DNA of 64,000 bases, taken from contig NZ_LMMZ01000023.1 in assembly GCF_001422885.1 (NCBI RefSeq), positions 187,138-251,137 on the forward strand, read 5' to 3'. The translations under genes and the position numbers were made by a program. Positions 46,384-55,307 of this stretch are shown piece after piece. Under the pieces are notes generated by a model. The model saw nothing but the letters and a program-made list of their open reading frames with translations. It was not told the DNA's origin and did no database searches. This DNA is from Methylobacterium sp. Leaf104. Its GTDB lineage: Bacteria > Pseudomonadota > Alphaproteobacteria > Rhizobiales > Beijerinckiaceae. How positions within the stretch are numbered: position 1 is the first letter of the stretch; each line of letters opens with the position of its first letter.

Positions 46384-48744
46384 TCAGCGCGCGTCCCTCG
46401 GGTTTCGCGGCGACCGGGTCCGGGTCGCGGCATTCGGGTTGGGCACCGCCGTCGGGGTCGGCAGCGTGAAGTAGAAGGTCGCCCCGGCCCCGATCGCACC
46501 CTCGGCCCAGGTTCGGCCGCCATGGCGCTCGACGATGCGGCGGACATTCGCAAGGCCGATGCCGGTGCCCTCGAACTCCTCGACCCGGTGCAGGCGCTGA
46601 AACACGCCGAACAGCTTGTCGACATAGGCCATGTCGAAGCCGACCCCGTTGTCGCGCACGAAGAACACGGCCTGCTCGGCCCCATCGCCGTCCGGGGCCT
46701 GGCCGGGGCTGCGCCCGTCGAGACGGCCAACCTCGATCACCGCTTCCGCGCGGTCACGGCTGTACTTGACCGCGTTCGACAGCAGGTTCTCGATCACGAG
46801 CCGGAGCATCACCGGGTCGGCATTCACCTTTCCGAGCGACCCGATGGTCCAGCGGATCGTCCGCTCGGGCGGGACCTCGCGCATCACCGAGCGGCGGACC
46901 TCCTCCACCAGGGCGTTGAGGTCACCGGCGACGGGATTCAGGGCATTGCGGCCCATCTGCGAGAATCGCAGCAGGTTGTCGACGAGCGTGCCCGCCGAGA
47001 AGGCCGCCTCGACGATCGTGTTGATGTAGTGCCGGCCCTTGTCGGAGAGGCGGCTGCCTTCGCGTGAGCGCAGCAGCTCCGCGTAGCCGACGATATGCCG
47101 GAAGGGCGCGCGAAGGTCGTGGCTCACCGAGTAGGAGAACGCCTCCAGCTCCTTGTTGGAGCGTTGCAGCTCCTCGCTCAGAGAGGCGAGCTCCTCGGCC
47201 CGCCGCAGCACGATGCCGAGCACGGAGGCGCGCAAATCCTTCACCGACTCGATCTCGGCCCGCGACCACGGCAGGGAGCGGTTCTGCAGCGTCTCCTTCC
47301 AGATCTCGAAGGATTGCCGGGGGTGCAGCCGCTCGGGGCCGCCGGCCGGATCGGGGGTCGCCGCCTTGGTCGGGTCGCCCCCCCACTTCACCGTGCGGAC
47401 CACCTCGGGTCGGAACCAGAGCACGTAGCTGGCATATTTCTGCGAGATCGAGATCGCCAGGAGGCCGCTCGCCTGCTCGGCGAAGGCGCGGGCCGGCGGA
47501 TAGACTTCGCTGAGCGCGTCGGTGGCGACGAGGTCGGCGCCGCCGGGCCCGGAGGAGAGCCACTGGTAGATCCCCCGCACCTCCACGTCCCGAGGGGTCG
47601 TGCCGAGGAGCCGGCAGGTGTCGGAGGTGATCACCGCCGCGCCGGAAGCGCCGGCGAGGGCCAGGACGTCGTCGGAATGCTTCAGCAGGCCGTCGAGGAA
47701 GTTCTCCTCCTCCGCCATGAAGCCGAGGAGCCGGGCCTGGATCGCCCCGAGGCGCAGGCGCTGCTCCGCCTCGGCGCCGCGTTCCTTGGCGGCGAGCTGG
47801 AGTGCGAAGATCCGGGTGAGGAAGTCGCAGGCGTTGCGGGCCTGGAGCGGCACGCGGCGCGGCGCGGCGTTGTGGCAGGAGATCAGGCCCCACAGGGCGC
47901 CGTCGACGAGGATCGAGACCGACATCGACGCCATCGTGCCCATGTTGCGCATGTACTCGACATGGACCGGCGAGACGCTGCGCAGGATCGACTGGCTGAG
48001 GTCGAGGGGCTCCGCGTCCTCGCCCGGTTCCCGCAGGATCGGGACCGGCCGGTACCCGGCATCCGGGATGATCCGCAGGCGGTTCCGGCGGTAGAGCTCG
48101 CGGGCCTGGGCCGGAATGTCGGTCGCGGGGAAGCGGAGGTCGAGGTAGGAGGGCAGGGCGCCGTTGCCGTCCTCGGCAATGACGGTGCCGTGCCAGTCCC
48201 GGTCGAAGCGGTAGACCAGGGTCCGGTCGAAGCCGGTGATGTGGCGGATGTCGACGGCTACGAGGTGGCACAGCTCGGCGACGGAAGCGGCTTCGTGCAG
48301 GCCCTCCACGAAGCGGCTCAGGCGGGGATAGAGCGCGTCGAGGCTATGGTTGGAGGCGAAGACGCTCGCCACCGCCTCGAATTCCAGGATCGTGAGAGCG
48401 CCCGAGCGATGGATCGCGAGGTCGTAGGCGAGGGGACCCTCCGGTGTGCTCAGCGAGACCGTGCGCAGGTACTGCGCGCCGTCGCGCTCGGGCTCGGCCG
48501 AGTCGGCCGGGAAGAGGCCTTCGAGGTCCGGAAACGCCACGTCGCAGGGTCGGCCGAGACAGGCCTCGATGCCGCCCGGCACGTTCGCGCTGGCCTGCAC
48601 GATCCGGCCGTCCGGGTCCCGGAGCGCGAGGAGGAAGCCGTGCGGCTGAAGCGTCCCGAGGCGATGGATCGGCTCCCGGTCGCAGACGGTCAGCACTTCG
48701 GCGGGCGCCGAGCCCGTGTCCAACCCCCGCGAGTCCGCCTCCAA
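46384..48744 (-). CDS. bphP: Bacteriophytochrome histidine kinase
   Basis: A 786-residue red/far-red light sensor kinase. The N-terminal PAS domain carries the biliverdin-binding Cys21 in VCDREPIHRLGTLQPHG. The GAF domain has FPATDIPAQAR (DIP, 209-211) and His291 in SCHNAAPRRVP. The PHY tongue has HPRQSF. HisKA (YSVSHDLRAPFRHIVGYAELL) and HATPase (ENLLSNAVKYS, GTGIGLANVRRIVERHGG) follow. The start is TTG at 48744, five bases after GGGGAGGAG; it puts the Cys at the usual distance from the N-terminus. No haem oxygenase gene for biliverdin is visible in the window. Confidence 0.95.
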   Translation of the reverse strand: MEADSRGLDTGSAPAEVLTVCDREPIHRLGTLQPHGFLLALRDPDGRIVQASANVPGGIEACLGRPCDVAFPDLEGLFPADSAEPERDGAQYLRTVSLSTPEGPLAYDLAIHRSGALTILEFEAVASVFASNHSLDALYPRLSRFVEGLHEAASVAELCHLVAVDIRHITGFDRTLVYRFDRDWHGTVIAEDGNGALPSYLDLRFPATDIPAQARELYRRNRLRIIPDAGYRPVPILREPGEDAEPLDLSQSILRSVSPVHVEYMRNMGTMASMSVSILVDGALWGLISCHNAAPRRVPLQARNACDFLTRIFALQLAAKERGAEAEQRLRLGAIQARLLGFMAEEENFLDGLLKHSDDVLALAGASGAAVITSDTCRLLGTTPRDVEVRGIYQWLSSGPGGADLVATDALSEVYPPARAFAEQASGLLAISISQKYASYVLWFRPEVVRTVKWGGDPTKAATPDPAGGPERLHPRQSFEIWKETLQNRSLPWSRAEIESVKDLRASVLGIVLRRAEELASLSEELQRSNKELEAFSYSVSHDLRAPFRHIVGYAELLRSREGSRLSDKGRHYINTIVEAAFSAGTLVDNLLRFSQMGRNALNPVAGDLNALVEEVRRSVMREVPPERTIRWTIGSLGKVNADPVMLRLVIENLLSNAVKYSRDRAEAVIEVGRLDGRSPGQAPDGDGAEQAVFFVRDNGVGFDMAYVDKLFGVFQRLHRVEEFEGTGIGLANVRRIVERHGGRTWAEGAIGAGATFYFTLPTPTAVPNPNAATRTRSPRNPRDAR

Positions 48745-48749
48745 AACGT

Positions 48750-48758
48750 CTCCTCCCC
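48750..48758 (-). promoter_or_regulatory. Ribosome-binding site fixing a TTG start for bphP
   Basis: GGGGAGGAG on the minus strand, five bases before TTG at 48744-48742. No ATG or GTG in frame has comparable spacing to a Shine-Dalgarno sequence before the chromophore Cys, so this site decides the start. Confidence 0.7.
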
Positions 48759-48984
48759 TGGCCGTCCCCGCTCCGCGCGTCACCGCGAGGTTGGTTACGC
48801 GGATCGGACGGAGGGCGCAACGCGACCCGGGGGGCGCAGTCCACAACAGACCGCGAGAACTCCCGTACCGCGCCGCGCGGGGCGCCGGCGCAATCTCCGG
48901 TCGACATCGCCGGCGTTCGCCCTAGCTTGCCGCACAGGCACGATCCGGTCCGGCGAGGCCGGACCGGCGACAAGGGGGGACGAC

Positions 48985-50211
48985 ATGGCCGGGCGCGAGC
49001 GCATGGAACCCATTCCGCCGGAGCTGCTGAGCCCCTGGCGCACGGAGGCGCGGGCGAAGCTCCAGGCCGAAGCGCGGGAGTTCGCCCGGGACGTCGTGAT
49101 GCCGCTGGCGGACGAACTCGATCCGCAGAAGGCGGAGATGCCCCGGAGCCTCATCGACCAGATGGCCGCCAAGGGCTGGTTCGGCATCACCATCCCGGCC
49201 GAGCAGGGCGGCCTCGGCCTCGGCGTGTTCGAATATTGCCTCGTCTCGGAGGAGCTCGCCCGGGCCTGGCTCTCGGTGGGCAGCATCCTGGCGCGGGGTC
49301 AGGGTCTCGGCACCCAGACCCTCGACCCGGAGCGTCGGCAGGCTCTGCTGGAGAGGTCGGCGAAGGGGCAATGGATCGGCGGCATCGCCCTCTCGGAGCC
49401 GACCGCCGGCTCCGACCTCGCAGGCGTGCAGACCCGGGCGGAGCGCGAGGGCGACACCTGGGTGCTGACCGGGACCAAGCGCTGGGCGGGCTTCGCCAAG
49501 GCCGCCGACTTCGTCGAGGTCCTGGCCCGGACCCGCGATCCGGAACCCGGCGAGCCGCGCTCGGCCGGGCTCGAACCCTTCCTCGTGGTCAAGGAACCGG
49601 GCACCTTTCCGCCCGGCATGACCGGCCGGGTGATCGACAAGATCGGCTATCACGGCTTCCTCACCTTCGAGCTCGACCTCGACGGGGTGCGGGTGCCGGA
49701 GAGCGATCGCCTGACCGGCCTCTACGGCGACCAGGGCGCCGACGCGGATTCCGGCGGCTTCGCCTCGGTCCAGCGCGGGCTCAACATCGCGCGGGTCCAC
49801 ACGGCGGCCCGGGCGGTCGGGGTCGCCCGCGCGGCCCTCGAGGATTGCCAGGCCTACCTGCAGGAGCGCGAGCAGTTCGGCCACCCGATCGGCGACTTCC
49901 AGGCCCTGCGCTTCGCGCTCGCCGACATGGCGGCCGACGTCGCGCAGGCCCGCGCCTTCTGGAACCAGGTGGCGCACCTGCTCGATGCCGGCGAACCGGC
50001 CGAGAGCGAGTCGGCCATGGTCAAGCTCGTCGCCACCGAGATGGCGGTGCGGGTGACGAACCAGGCGATGCAGCTGCATGGCGGCAACGGCTACACCACC
50101 GAGCGGCGGGTGGAGCGCTACTGGCGCGACGCGCGCCTGACCACGATCTTCGAGGGGACGAGCGAGATCCAGCGCCGGATCATCAGCGACCGGATGCTGC
50201 CGAAGCCCTGA
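48985..50211 (+). CDS. Acyl-CoA dehydrogenase family protein
   Basis: A 408-residue flavoprotein that introduces a 2,3 double bond into acyl-CoA thioesters. It shows GWFGITIPAEQGGLGLG in the N-terminal helical domain, IALSEPTAGSDLAGVQTRAE (flavin-binding) in the middle, REQFGHPIGDFQALRFALADM, and the C-terminal LHGGNGYTTERRVERYWRDAR...IFEGTSEIQRRII. The Glu in the IFEGTSEIQ block is in the usual place for FAD contact. AAGGGGGGA precedes the ATG. It stands between two kinase genes; the natural acyl substrate is not clear. Confidence 0.93.
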   Translation: MAGRERMEPIPPELLSPWRTEARAKLQAEAREFARDVVMPLADELDPQKAEMPRSLIDQMAAKGWFGITIPAEQGGLGLGVFEYCLVSEELARAWLSVGSILARGQGLGTQTLDPERRQALLERSAKGQWIGGIALSEPTAGSDLAGVQTRAEREGDTWVLTGTKRWAGFAKAADFVEVLARTRDPEPGEPRSAGLEPFLVVKEPGTFPPGMTGRVIDKIGYHGFLTFELDLDGVRVPESDRLTGLYGDQGADADSGGFASVQRGLNIARVHTAARAVGVARAALEDCQAYLQEREQFGHPIGDFQALRFALADMAADVAQARAFWNQVAHLLDAGEPAESESAMVKLVATEMAVRVTNQAMQLHGGNGYTTERRVERYWRDARLTTIFEGTSEIQRRIISDRMLPKP

Positions 50212-50227
50212 CCTGCGGGAACGGGCG

Positions 50228-52654
50228 TCAGCGCCCGCCCATCACCAGCCGCAGCTTGTCGGCGAGATCCTCGCGCCGGTAGGGCTTGCTGAGGAGCGGC
50301 AGATCGACGGGCACGCCCTGCTCGCCGAGGGCGGAACCGGTATAGCCCGAGGCGAGCAGCACCCGCAGCCCGGTGCGCAGGGCGCGGGCGTGGGTCGCGA
50401 GTTCGACCCCGTTCATGCCCCCGGGCATGACCACGTCGGAGAACATGATGTCGATGCGCTCCGGTCCTTTCAGGCGCTCGAGCGCCTCGGCCGCGTGGGT
50501 GGCGGTCAAGGTGCGGTAGCCGAGCTCCGACAGGCTCTCGACGGCCATCTCCAGCACCGCCGCCTCGTCCTCGACGACGAGGACGACCTCGCCCTCCGCG
50601 GCCCGGCGCAAGGGGATAAGCGCGTCCGCCCGCGGCGCCTCGGCCACCGGCTGGGACGAGCGCGGCAGGTCGATGGTGATCGTGGTGCCCTGGGCCGGCA
50701 CGCTCGCGACCCGGACCTGCCCCCCGCCCTGGCGGGCAAAGCCGTAGACCTGGCTCAGGCCGAGGCCGGTGCCCTTGCCGACATCCTTGGTGGTGAAGAA
50801 CGGCTCGAACGCCCGGGCCGCGGTGGCCGCATCCATGCCGAGGCCGGTATCGCCGACGGAGACGCGGACGTAGTCGCCGGGCGTCAGGTCCGGCCAGGCC
50901 GCCCGGCGCTCGGGGGTGACGGCGAGGTTTTCGGTCCGGATCGTCAGGGTGCCGCCGCCCGGCATGGCGTCGCGGGCATTGACCGCGAGGTTGAGGATGG
51001 CGCTCTCGAACTGACCGGGGTCGAGGCGCACGGGATCGAGGGCCGCGTCGAGGTCGAGGACGAGGCCGACCGTCTCGCCGACGGCCCGCTGCAGCAGGCC
51101 CTGGAAGTCCTTGAGCAGATGGTTGGGATTCACCGTCTCGGGCCGCAGCACCTGCCGGCGCGAGAACGACAGCAGCTTCTCGGTGACCTCGGCTCCACGA
51201 CGGGCCGCCGTCATCGCCGAGGTCGCCAGCCGCTCGACCCGCTGGGCGTTGTCGGGCCGGCGCACGATCATGTCGAGGTTGCCAACGATGACCGTGAGGA
51301 GGTTGTTGAAGTCATGGGCGACGCCGCCGGTCAGTTGGCCGATCGCCTCCATCTTCTGCGCCTGGCTCAGGCGCTGCTCGGCCTCGCGCCGGTCGGTGAT
51401 ATCGATCACCACGCCCGCCATGGTGGCGGGCGTGCCGTCCGCGTCGCGGCGGAGCCGCCCGCGGACGTCGATCCAGCGCTCGGCGCCGTCGCCCGCCCGG
51501 GTGATGCGGCACTGGAAGCAGAGGGTGGTCTCCGCCTGCGCCCGCGTCAGCGCGGCCTCGGCGGCGCAACGGTCCTCGGCGACGACGTGGGCGAGGAATT
51601 CGGCGAGGCCCCAACGCGGCAGCAGGCTGTCGTAGCCGAAGATCCGGTCGTGACGCGGGGTGCGCACCGACTCGCCCGTCTTCAGGTCGAGGGTCCAGTT
51701 GCCCATGTCGGCCGCCTCGAGGGCGACCGTGACGTTGTCGCGGGCGATCTCCAGCTCCGCGCGCTGGCGTTCGCTCTGGACCGCGGCGGCCTCGGCGGCG
51801 CCGTAGAGCACGTCGACCTCACGCAGGTAGACGGCCAGGACGACGATGCCGGCCGCGAGGGCTTCCAGCCGCCCGGCGAACCAGCCGACCGTGCCGCGTG
51901 CGGCGCCCGGCAGGGTGATGACATTGTCGAAGATCAGCAGGAGGAGCGAGACCGCGAGCCAGAGCTGCAGCACGCTGCGCAGGCGCGTGCGCCAGCACAG
52001 CGTGGCGAGGGCCGTCACCGTGAGGAGCACCACGGTCGGACCGACCCCGGAGGTGGTCAGCAGCCAGTAATTGTCTCCCTCCACGCTACGCGGCAGGTAC
52101 GCGACATACGCGGTGACGAGCCAGGTCAACGCGACGACACCGACGGTGACTGCCAGAGCCGTCAGGATCCCGACGCGACCGACACGGGGATGCGGCACGA
52201 GACGGGGACGCCGGTCGCCTTCCATGATCGCGTAGGGCAGGGCGAAGAGCGGCGGTCCGATGTGCCACAAGGTCCAGAGCCAGGTGGTGGTGTCAGGCCC
52301 GGCGCCGACGAGGCGCCCCGGACCGAACATGCCGGGAAAGCTCAGGAGCTGTATCGCGACGATCTGGGTCGTGTAGAGGCTGCCGGCGGCCAGGACCAGG
52401 AGCGGAACCGAGCGCGTGCGCCGGTATTGCGCGAAGAACAGGTAGGTGGTGACGGCATAGACCGTGATCAGCGCGGCCTGATAACTCGGAACGAAGCCCG
52501 GCATCGCCCCGACCGGCTCGGCCACGATGGGCAGGAGCGCGAGCGTCAGCAGCCCGAAGGCCGCCGCGACGGCGACCGCGAATCGCCTCTGCGGCGCGGT
52601 GGTGCCGGCGTCCGCGAAAGTGGAAAGGCCTGGACCGCCAGCGAAATCCGGCAC
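50228..52654 (-). CDS. MASE4-like membrane hybrid histidine kinase (PAS - kinase - receiver)
   Basis: An 808-residue hybrid kinase. The N-terminal 280 residues contain about eight membrane helices resembling a MASE4 sensor, including PGFVPSYQAALITVYAVTTY. A PAS domain (about 305-430) follows, then HisKA with QLTGGVAHDFNNLLTVIVGN, HATPase with LNLAVNARDAM and DTGLGMD, and a C-terminal receiver (VLVVEDEAAV, IMFSDVVMPGGMNG, LLSKPYRRE). All key residues are present. Its stop is 16 bases past that of the convergent acyl-CoA dehydrogenase. The signal sensed is unknown. Confidence 0.92.
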   Translation of the reverse strand: MPDFAGGPGLSTFADAGTTAPQRRFAVAVAAAFGLLTLALLPIVAEPVGAMPGFVPSYQAALITVYAVTTYLFFAQYRRTRSVPLLVLAAGSLYTTQIVAIQLLSFPGMFGPGRLVGAGPDTTTWLWTLWHIGPPLFALPYAIMEGDRRPRLVPHPRVGRVGILTALAVTVGVVALTWLVTAYVAYLPRSVEGDNYWLLTTSGVGPTVVLLTVTALATLCWRTRLRSVLQLWLAVSLLLLIFDNVITLPGAARGTVGWFAGRLEALAAGIVVLAVYLREVDVLYGAAEAAAVQSERQRAELEIARDNVTVALEAADMGNWTLDLKTGESVRTPRHDRIFGYDSLLPRWGLAEFLAHVVAEDRCAAEAALTRAQAETTLCFQCRITRAGDGAERWIDVRGRLRRDADGTPATMAGVVIDITDRREAEQRLSQAQKMEAIGQLTGGVAHDFNNLLTVIVGNLDMIVRRPDNAQRVERLATSAMTAARRGAEVTEKLLSFSRRQVLRPETVNPNHLLKDFQGLLQRAVGETVGLVLDLDAALDPVRLDPGQFESAILNLAVNARDAMPGGGTLTIRTENLAVTPERRAAWPDLTPGDYVRVSVGDTGLGMDAATAARAFEPFFTTKDVGKGTGLGLSQVYGFARQGGGQVRVASVPAQGTTITIDLPRSSQPVAEAPRADALIPLRRAAEGEVVLVVEDEAAVLEMAVESLSELGYRTLTATHAAEALERLKGPERIDIMFSDVVMPGGMNGVELATHARALRTGLRVLLASGYTGSALGEQGVPVDLPLLSKPYRREDLADKLRLVMGGR

Positions 52655-52921
52655 GATGGGGCTCCTGGCCGCGCGTCGTGGGCGGATCGCCCGGCCGACA
52701 GGACCGCCTCCGGTCTAGCATCATCCTTCCTGTCGCGACACGGTGCGCCCCAGTCCGGAGGACATGGCGGCCGCGGAAAGCCGCGTTCCGTTGCCCCGGC
52801 GTGACAGGAGATCCTCCGCGCGAAAGCGGTGGCGTCGGCATGATCGCTCCGCCCGGTACACCATCGTACCGACGACCCCGGCCGAAGGCGCATCGAACCG
52901 GCGGACCTGTCCCTAGCGCGA

Positions 52922-54217
52922 TCAGCCCGGCCGGTCGGATCCGGCGGGTGTGGCGGCGCCCGGCGCACGTACGACGCGGGCGCAAACCAGGAACAGCGCC
53001 GCGACGCCGAGGGCGACGCTGGTCGGGGACACCGCCGCCGCGAGGCCGCCCGCGAGGGCCGAGCCGGCGACGTCGCCGAGGTTCATCGCCGCCATGTAGA
53101 TCTGGAACTGCGTGGCGGAGGCGCGTCCCGCGCGGCTCGCCAGGAGCACGGTCGGCAGCAGGGCGACGTAGAGGAGGGCCGGCACGACGCTGGCCAGGCC
53201 GAGGATGACGGGACCGGTCGCGGCCTCGAGCCCGGCGCCGATCAACCCGGCCGCGGCCGCGAACGCCAGCGCGCAGGCGAGGAGGAGCGCGCGGAAGACC
53301 GGCCCCGGTCCGACGCGATCGACGGCGGTGCCGACGCCCGCCGCGCCGAGGGTTCCGGCGAGGAGCGCCAGCAGCGCCTGCAGCCGCGAGAGGGCGCCCG
53401 CATCCCAGCCATGGACCTGCACCAGCGCGACCCCGAAGGGCACCTGGAACAGCGCGAGGGCGAAGTCGACGGCGAAGCACAGCGCCAGCAGGATCGCCGC
53501 GTCCCGGCTCCGGAAGGCGGCGACGAGCCGGCGCACGAAGGAGACCGTCTCGTCCGTCCGCGACGCGCCAGCCGGGCGCCTTGGACCGCGCCACTCCAGC
53601 GCGAAGACCCGGTCGTCGGGCGCCTCGCGCACGAGGAGAGCCGTGAGCGCCGGCGGCGTGGTCAGGCAGACGAGGGCGACGGTCGCCGCGAAGAAACCGC
53701 CGGCGTCGAGGATCCAGGCGAAGATCGCGGTTCCGGCGGCGCTCCCGATGACGAAGCCTGCCCGCGTCCCGGCGCTGGTGCGGCCCAGCTCGCCGGGCGG
53801 GACGCTTCCCGCGATCATCCGGTCGGTGGCGGTGTCGGCGAGGGAGGCGGCCAGGCTGTGCAGCAGCAGCACGAGGCTGACGGCCGTCAGGCCTGGGCTG
53901 GCCCCGAGGAGGAGCAGGCCGGCGAGGCTCGCCTGCGCGCAGGCCAGGGCGAGGACGAGCCATCGGCGATACGGCCCCATGCGATAGGGCGTCTGGCGAT
54001 CGATCAGCGGCCCCCAGAGCAGCGGCTGCAGCACCCAGGGCAGGCCGACGATCGCGAGGTGGCGGCCCACCTCGGTCGCGGAAGCACCGGCGGCGGCGAA
54101 GTGGTTGGCGAGCGCCGTGAGGGCGAAGCCGGCGACGATGCCCTGGTAGAGGTAGAGCAGCGTGAAGAAGATGAGCCGCCAGCGCGTATCCCGCAGGCTC
54201 GGCCGCCACGGGGTCAT
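52922..54217 (-). CDS. MFS permease, AmpG-related
   Basis: A 431-residue MFS transporter with 12 predicted helices. LLYLYQGIVAGFALTALANHF and LWGPLIDRQTPYRMGPYRRWL resemble the AmpG/PAT branch, and ADTATDRMIAGSVPPGELGR lies where AmpG has its Gln-Asp-Asp-Ala region. The central cytosolic loop is about residues 200-235. It is encoded upstream of a hybrid kinase gene on the same strand, 267 bases apart, with no clear functional link. The substrate is unknown. Confidence 0.84.
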   Translation of the reverse strand: MTPWRPSLRDTRWRLIFFTLLYLYQGIVAGFALTALANHFAAAGASATEVGRHLAIVGLPWVLQPLLWGPLIDRQTPYRMGPYRRWLVLALACAQASLAGLLLLGASPGLTAVSLVLLLHSLAASLADTATDRMIAGSVPPGELGRTSAGTRAGFVIGSAAGTAIFAWILDAGGFFAATVALVCLTTPPALTALLVREAPDDRVFALEWRGPRRPAGASRTDETVSFVRRLVAAFRSRDAAILLALCFAVDFALALFQVPFGVALVQVHGWDAGALSRLQALLALLAGTLGAAGVGTAVDRVGPGPVFRALLLACALAFAAAAGLIGAGLEAATGPVILGLASVVPALLYVALLPTVLLASRAGRASATQFQIYMAAMNLGDVAGSALAGGLAAAVSPTSVALGVAALFLVCARVVRAPGAATPAGSDRPG

Positions 54218-54325
54218 CGGCTCGATCCTCGTGTGCCCCTGACGCGTGTCGGTTCCCTTATCCGAAGCACCCGGCGCGCGTCACCCCGCCGGACCGGTAC
54301 CTGCGAGGCGCCGGGACCGCTGGTC

Positions 54326-55204
54326 TCAGGCGGAGAGCCGGAAAGCGGGCTCCAGGAGGCCACGCACGCCCACGGGTACCAGCAGGGTGCGCCCGTGCTC
54401 CGGATCGGCTTCGCGCTCCTCCGGCGTCATGCCCTCATAGGCGCTGGTGACGAGGAGGTGGTCGAGGCCGGGGCCGGCGAAGGTCGGGCAGGACGGACGC
54501 GTCACCGGCAGGGGGATCGTCTTAAGCCGCGCGCCCTCCGGGCTGTAGGCGTCGAGGCAGGACGCCCCCCAGCGGGCGCACCAGATCCGGCCCTCGGCGT
54601 CGATCGCCGCCCCGTCGAGCCCTCCCGCGCCGCCGCGATGATCGTAGAGCGTCGCGGGCTCGCCCGCCGGCAGGCCCGTACGGGGATCGAGGGCGACGCG
54701 CTGAAGCAGCCCCGCCGCGGTGTCGGCGAAGTAGGCGGTCGCTCCGTCGGGCGAGAAGCAGATGGCGTTGGGGATCGTGAGGCCGCCGTAGAGGCGGGTC
54801 ACGCGCGTCCCGGCCACGTGGTAGATCGTGCCACGCCCCGACTCGGCGTCGCGCCCCATGGTGCTGATCCAGAGGGCGCCGCAGGGATGGACCCGGCCGT
54901 CGTTGGACCGGGTGCCGGCCTCCTCGACCTCCAGCGGGCAGAAGAGGGTCAGCGCGCCGTCCTCGAGCGTGCGGAGATGGAGACCGTCCTCGGCCGCCAG
55001 GAGCTGGCGGCGCTCGTCGACGGCCGCGACCGCGCTCGCCATGACGGGCAACGCGTAGGACCGGGCGGTCCCCCCGGCGAGGGGCGCCGCGAACAGGCGC
55101 CGCTCCAGGATGTCGACCCACCAGGCGGTGTCGGTGCGCGGATCGTAGCAGGGACCCTCGCCGAGGTGACAGCGGGGCGCATCCAGGATCATGATGCCGA
55201 CCAT
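54326..55204 (-). CDS. SMP-30/gluconolactonase family lactonase
   Basis: A 292-residue beta-propeller lactonase that should open sugar lactones using a divalent metal. Metal ligands of the family are recognisable: Glu in CHLGEGPCYD, Asn in TRSNDGRVHPCG and in LTIPNAICFSPDG, and Asp in GGLDGAAIDAEGRIWCARWG. The start at MVGIMILD follows GAGGAA; the frame is open upstream into the next gene but without family features. Neighbouring MFS, Gfo/Idh/MocA and LacI genes suggest a sugar oxidation pathway. Confidence 0.92.
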   Translation of the reverse strand: MVGIMILDAPRCHLGEGPCYDPRTDTAWWVDILERRLFAAPLAGGTARSYALPVMASAVAAVDERRQLLAAEDGLHLRTLEDGALTLFCPLEVEEAGTRSNDGRVHPCGALWISTMGRDAESGRGTIYHVAGTRVTRLYGGLTIPNAICFSPDGATAYFADTAAGLLQRVALDPRTGLPAGEPATLYDHRGGAGGLDGAAIDAEGRIWCARWGASCLDAYSPEGARLKTIPLPVTRPSCPTFAGPGLDHLLVTSAYEGMTPEEREADPEHGRTLLVPVGVRGLLEPAFRLSA

Positions 55205-55307
55205 ATCGGTTCCTCTGCGATGCGCTGCCCCGGGACGCCGAGGCGTCGGCCGCTTCGCCGCCGTGGTAACCCGGCGGCGCCTGGTCGGCCACACGGCACT
55301 TCCCCGC

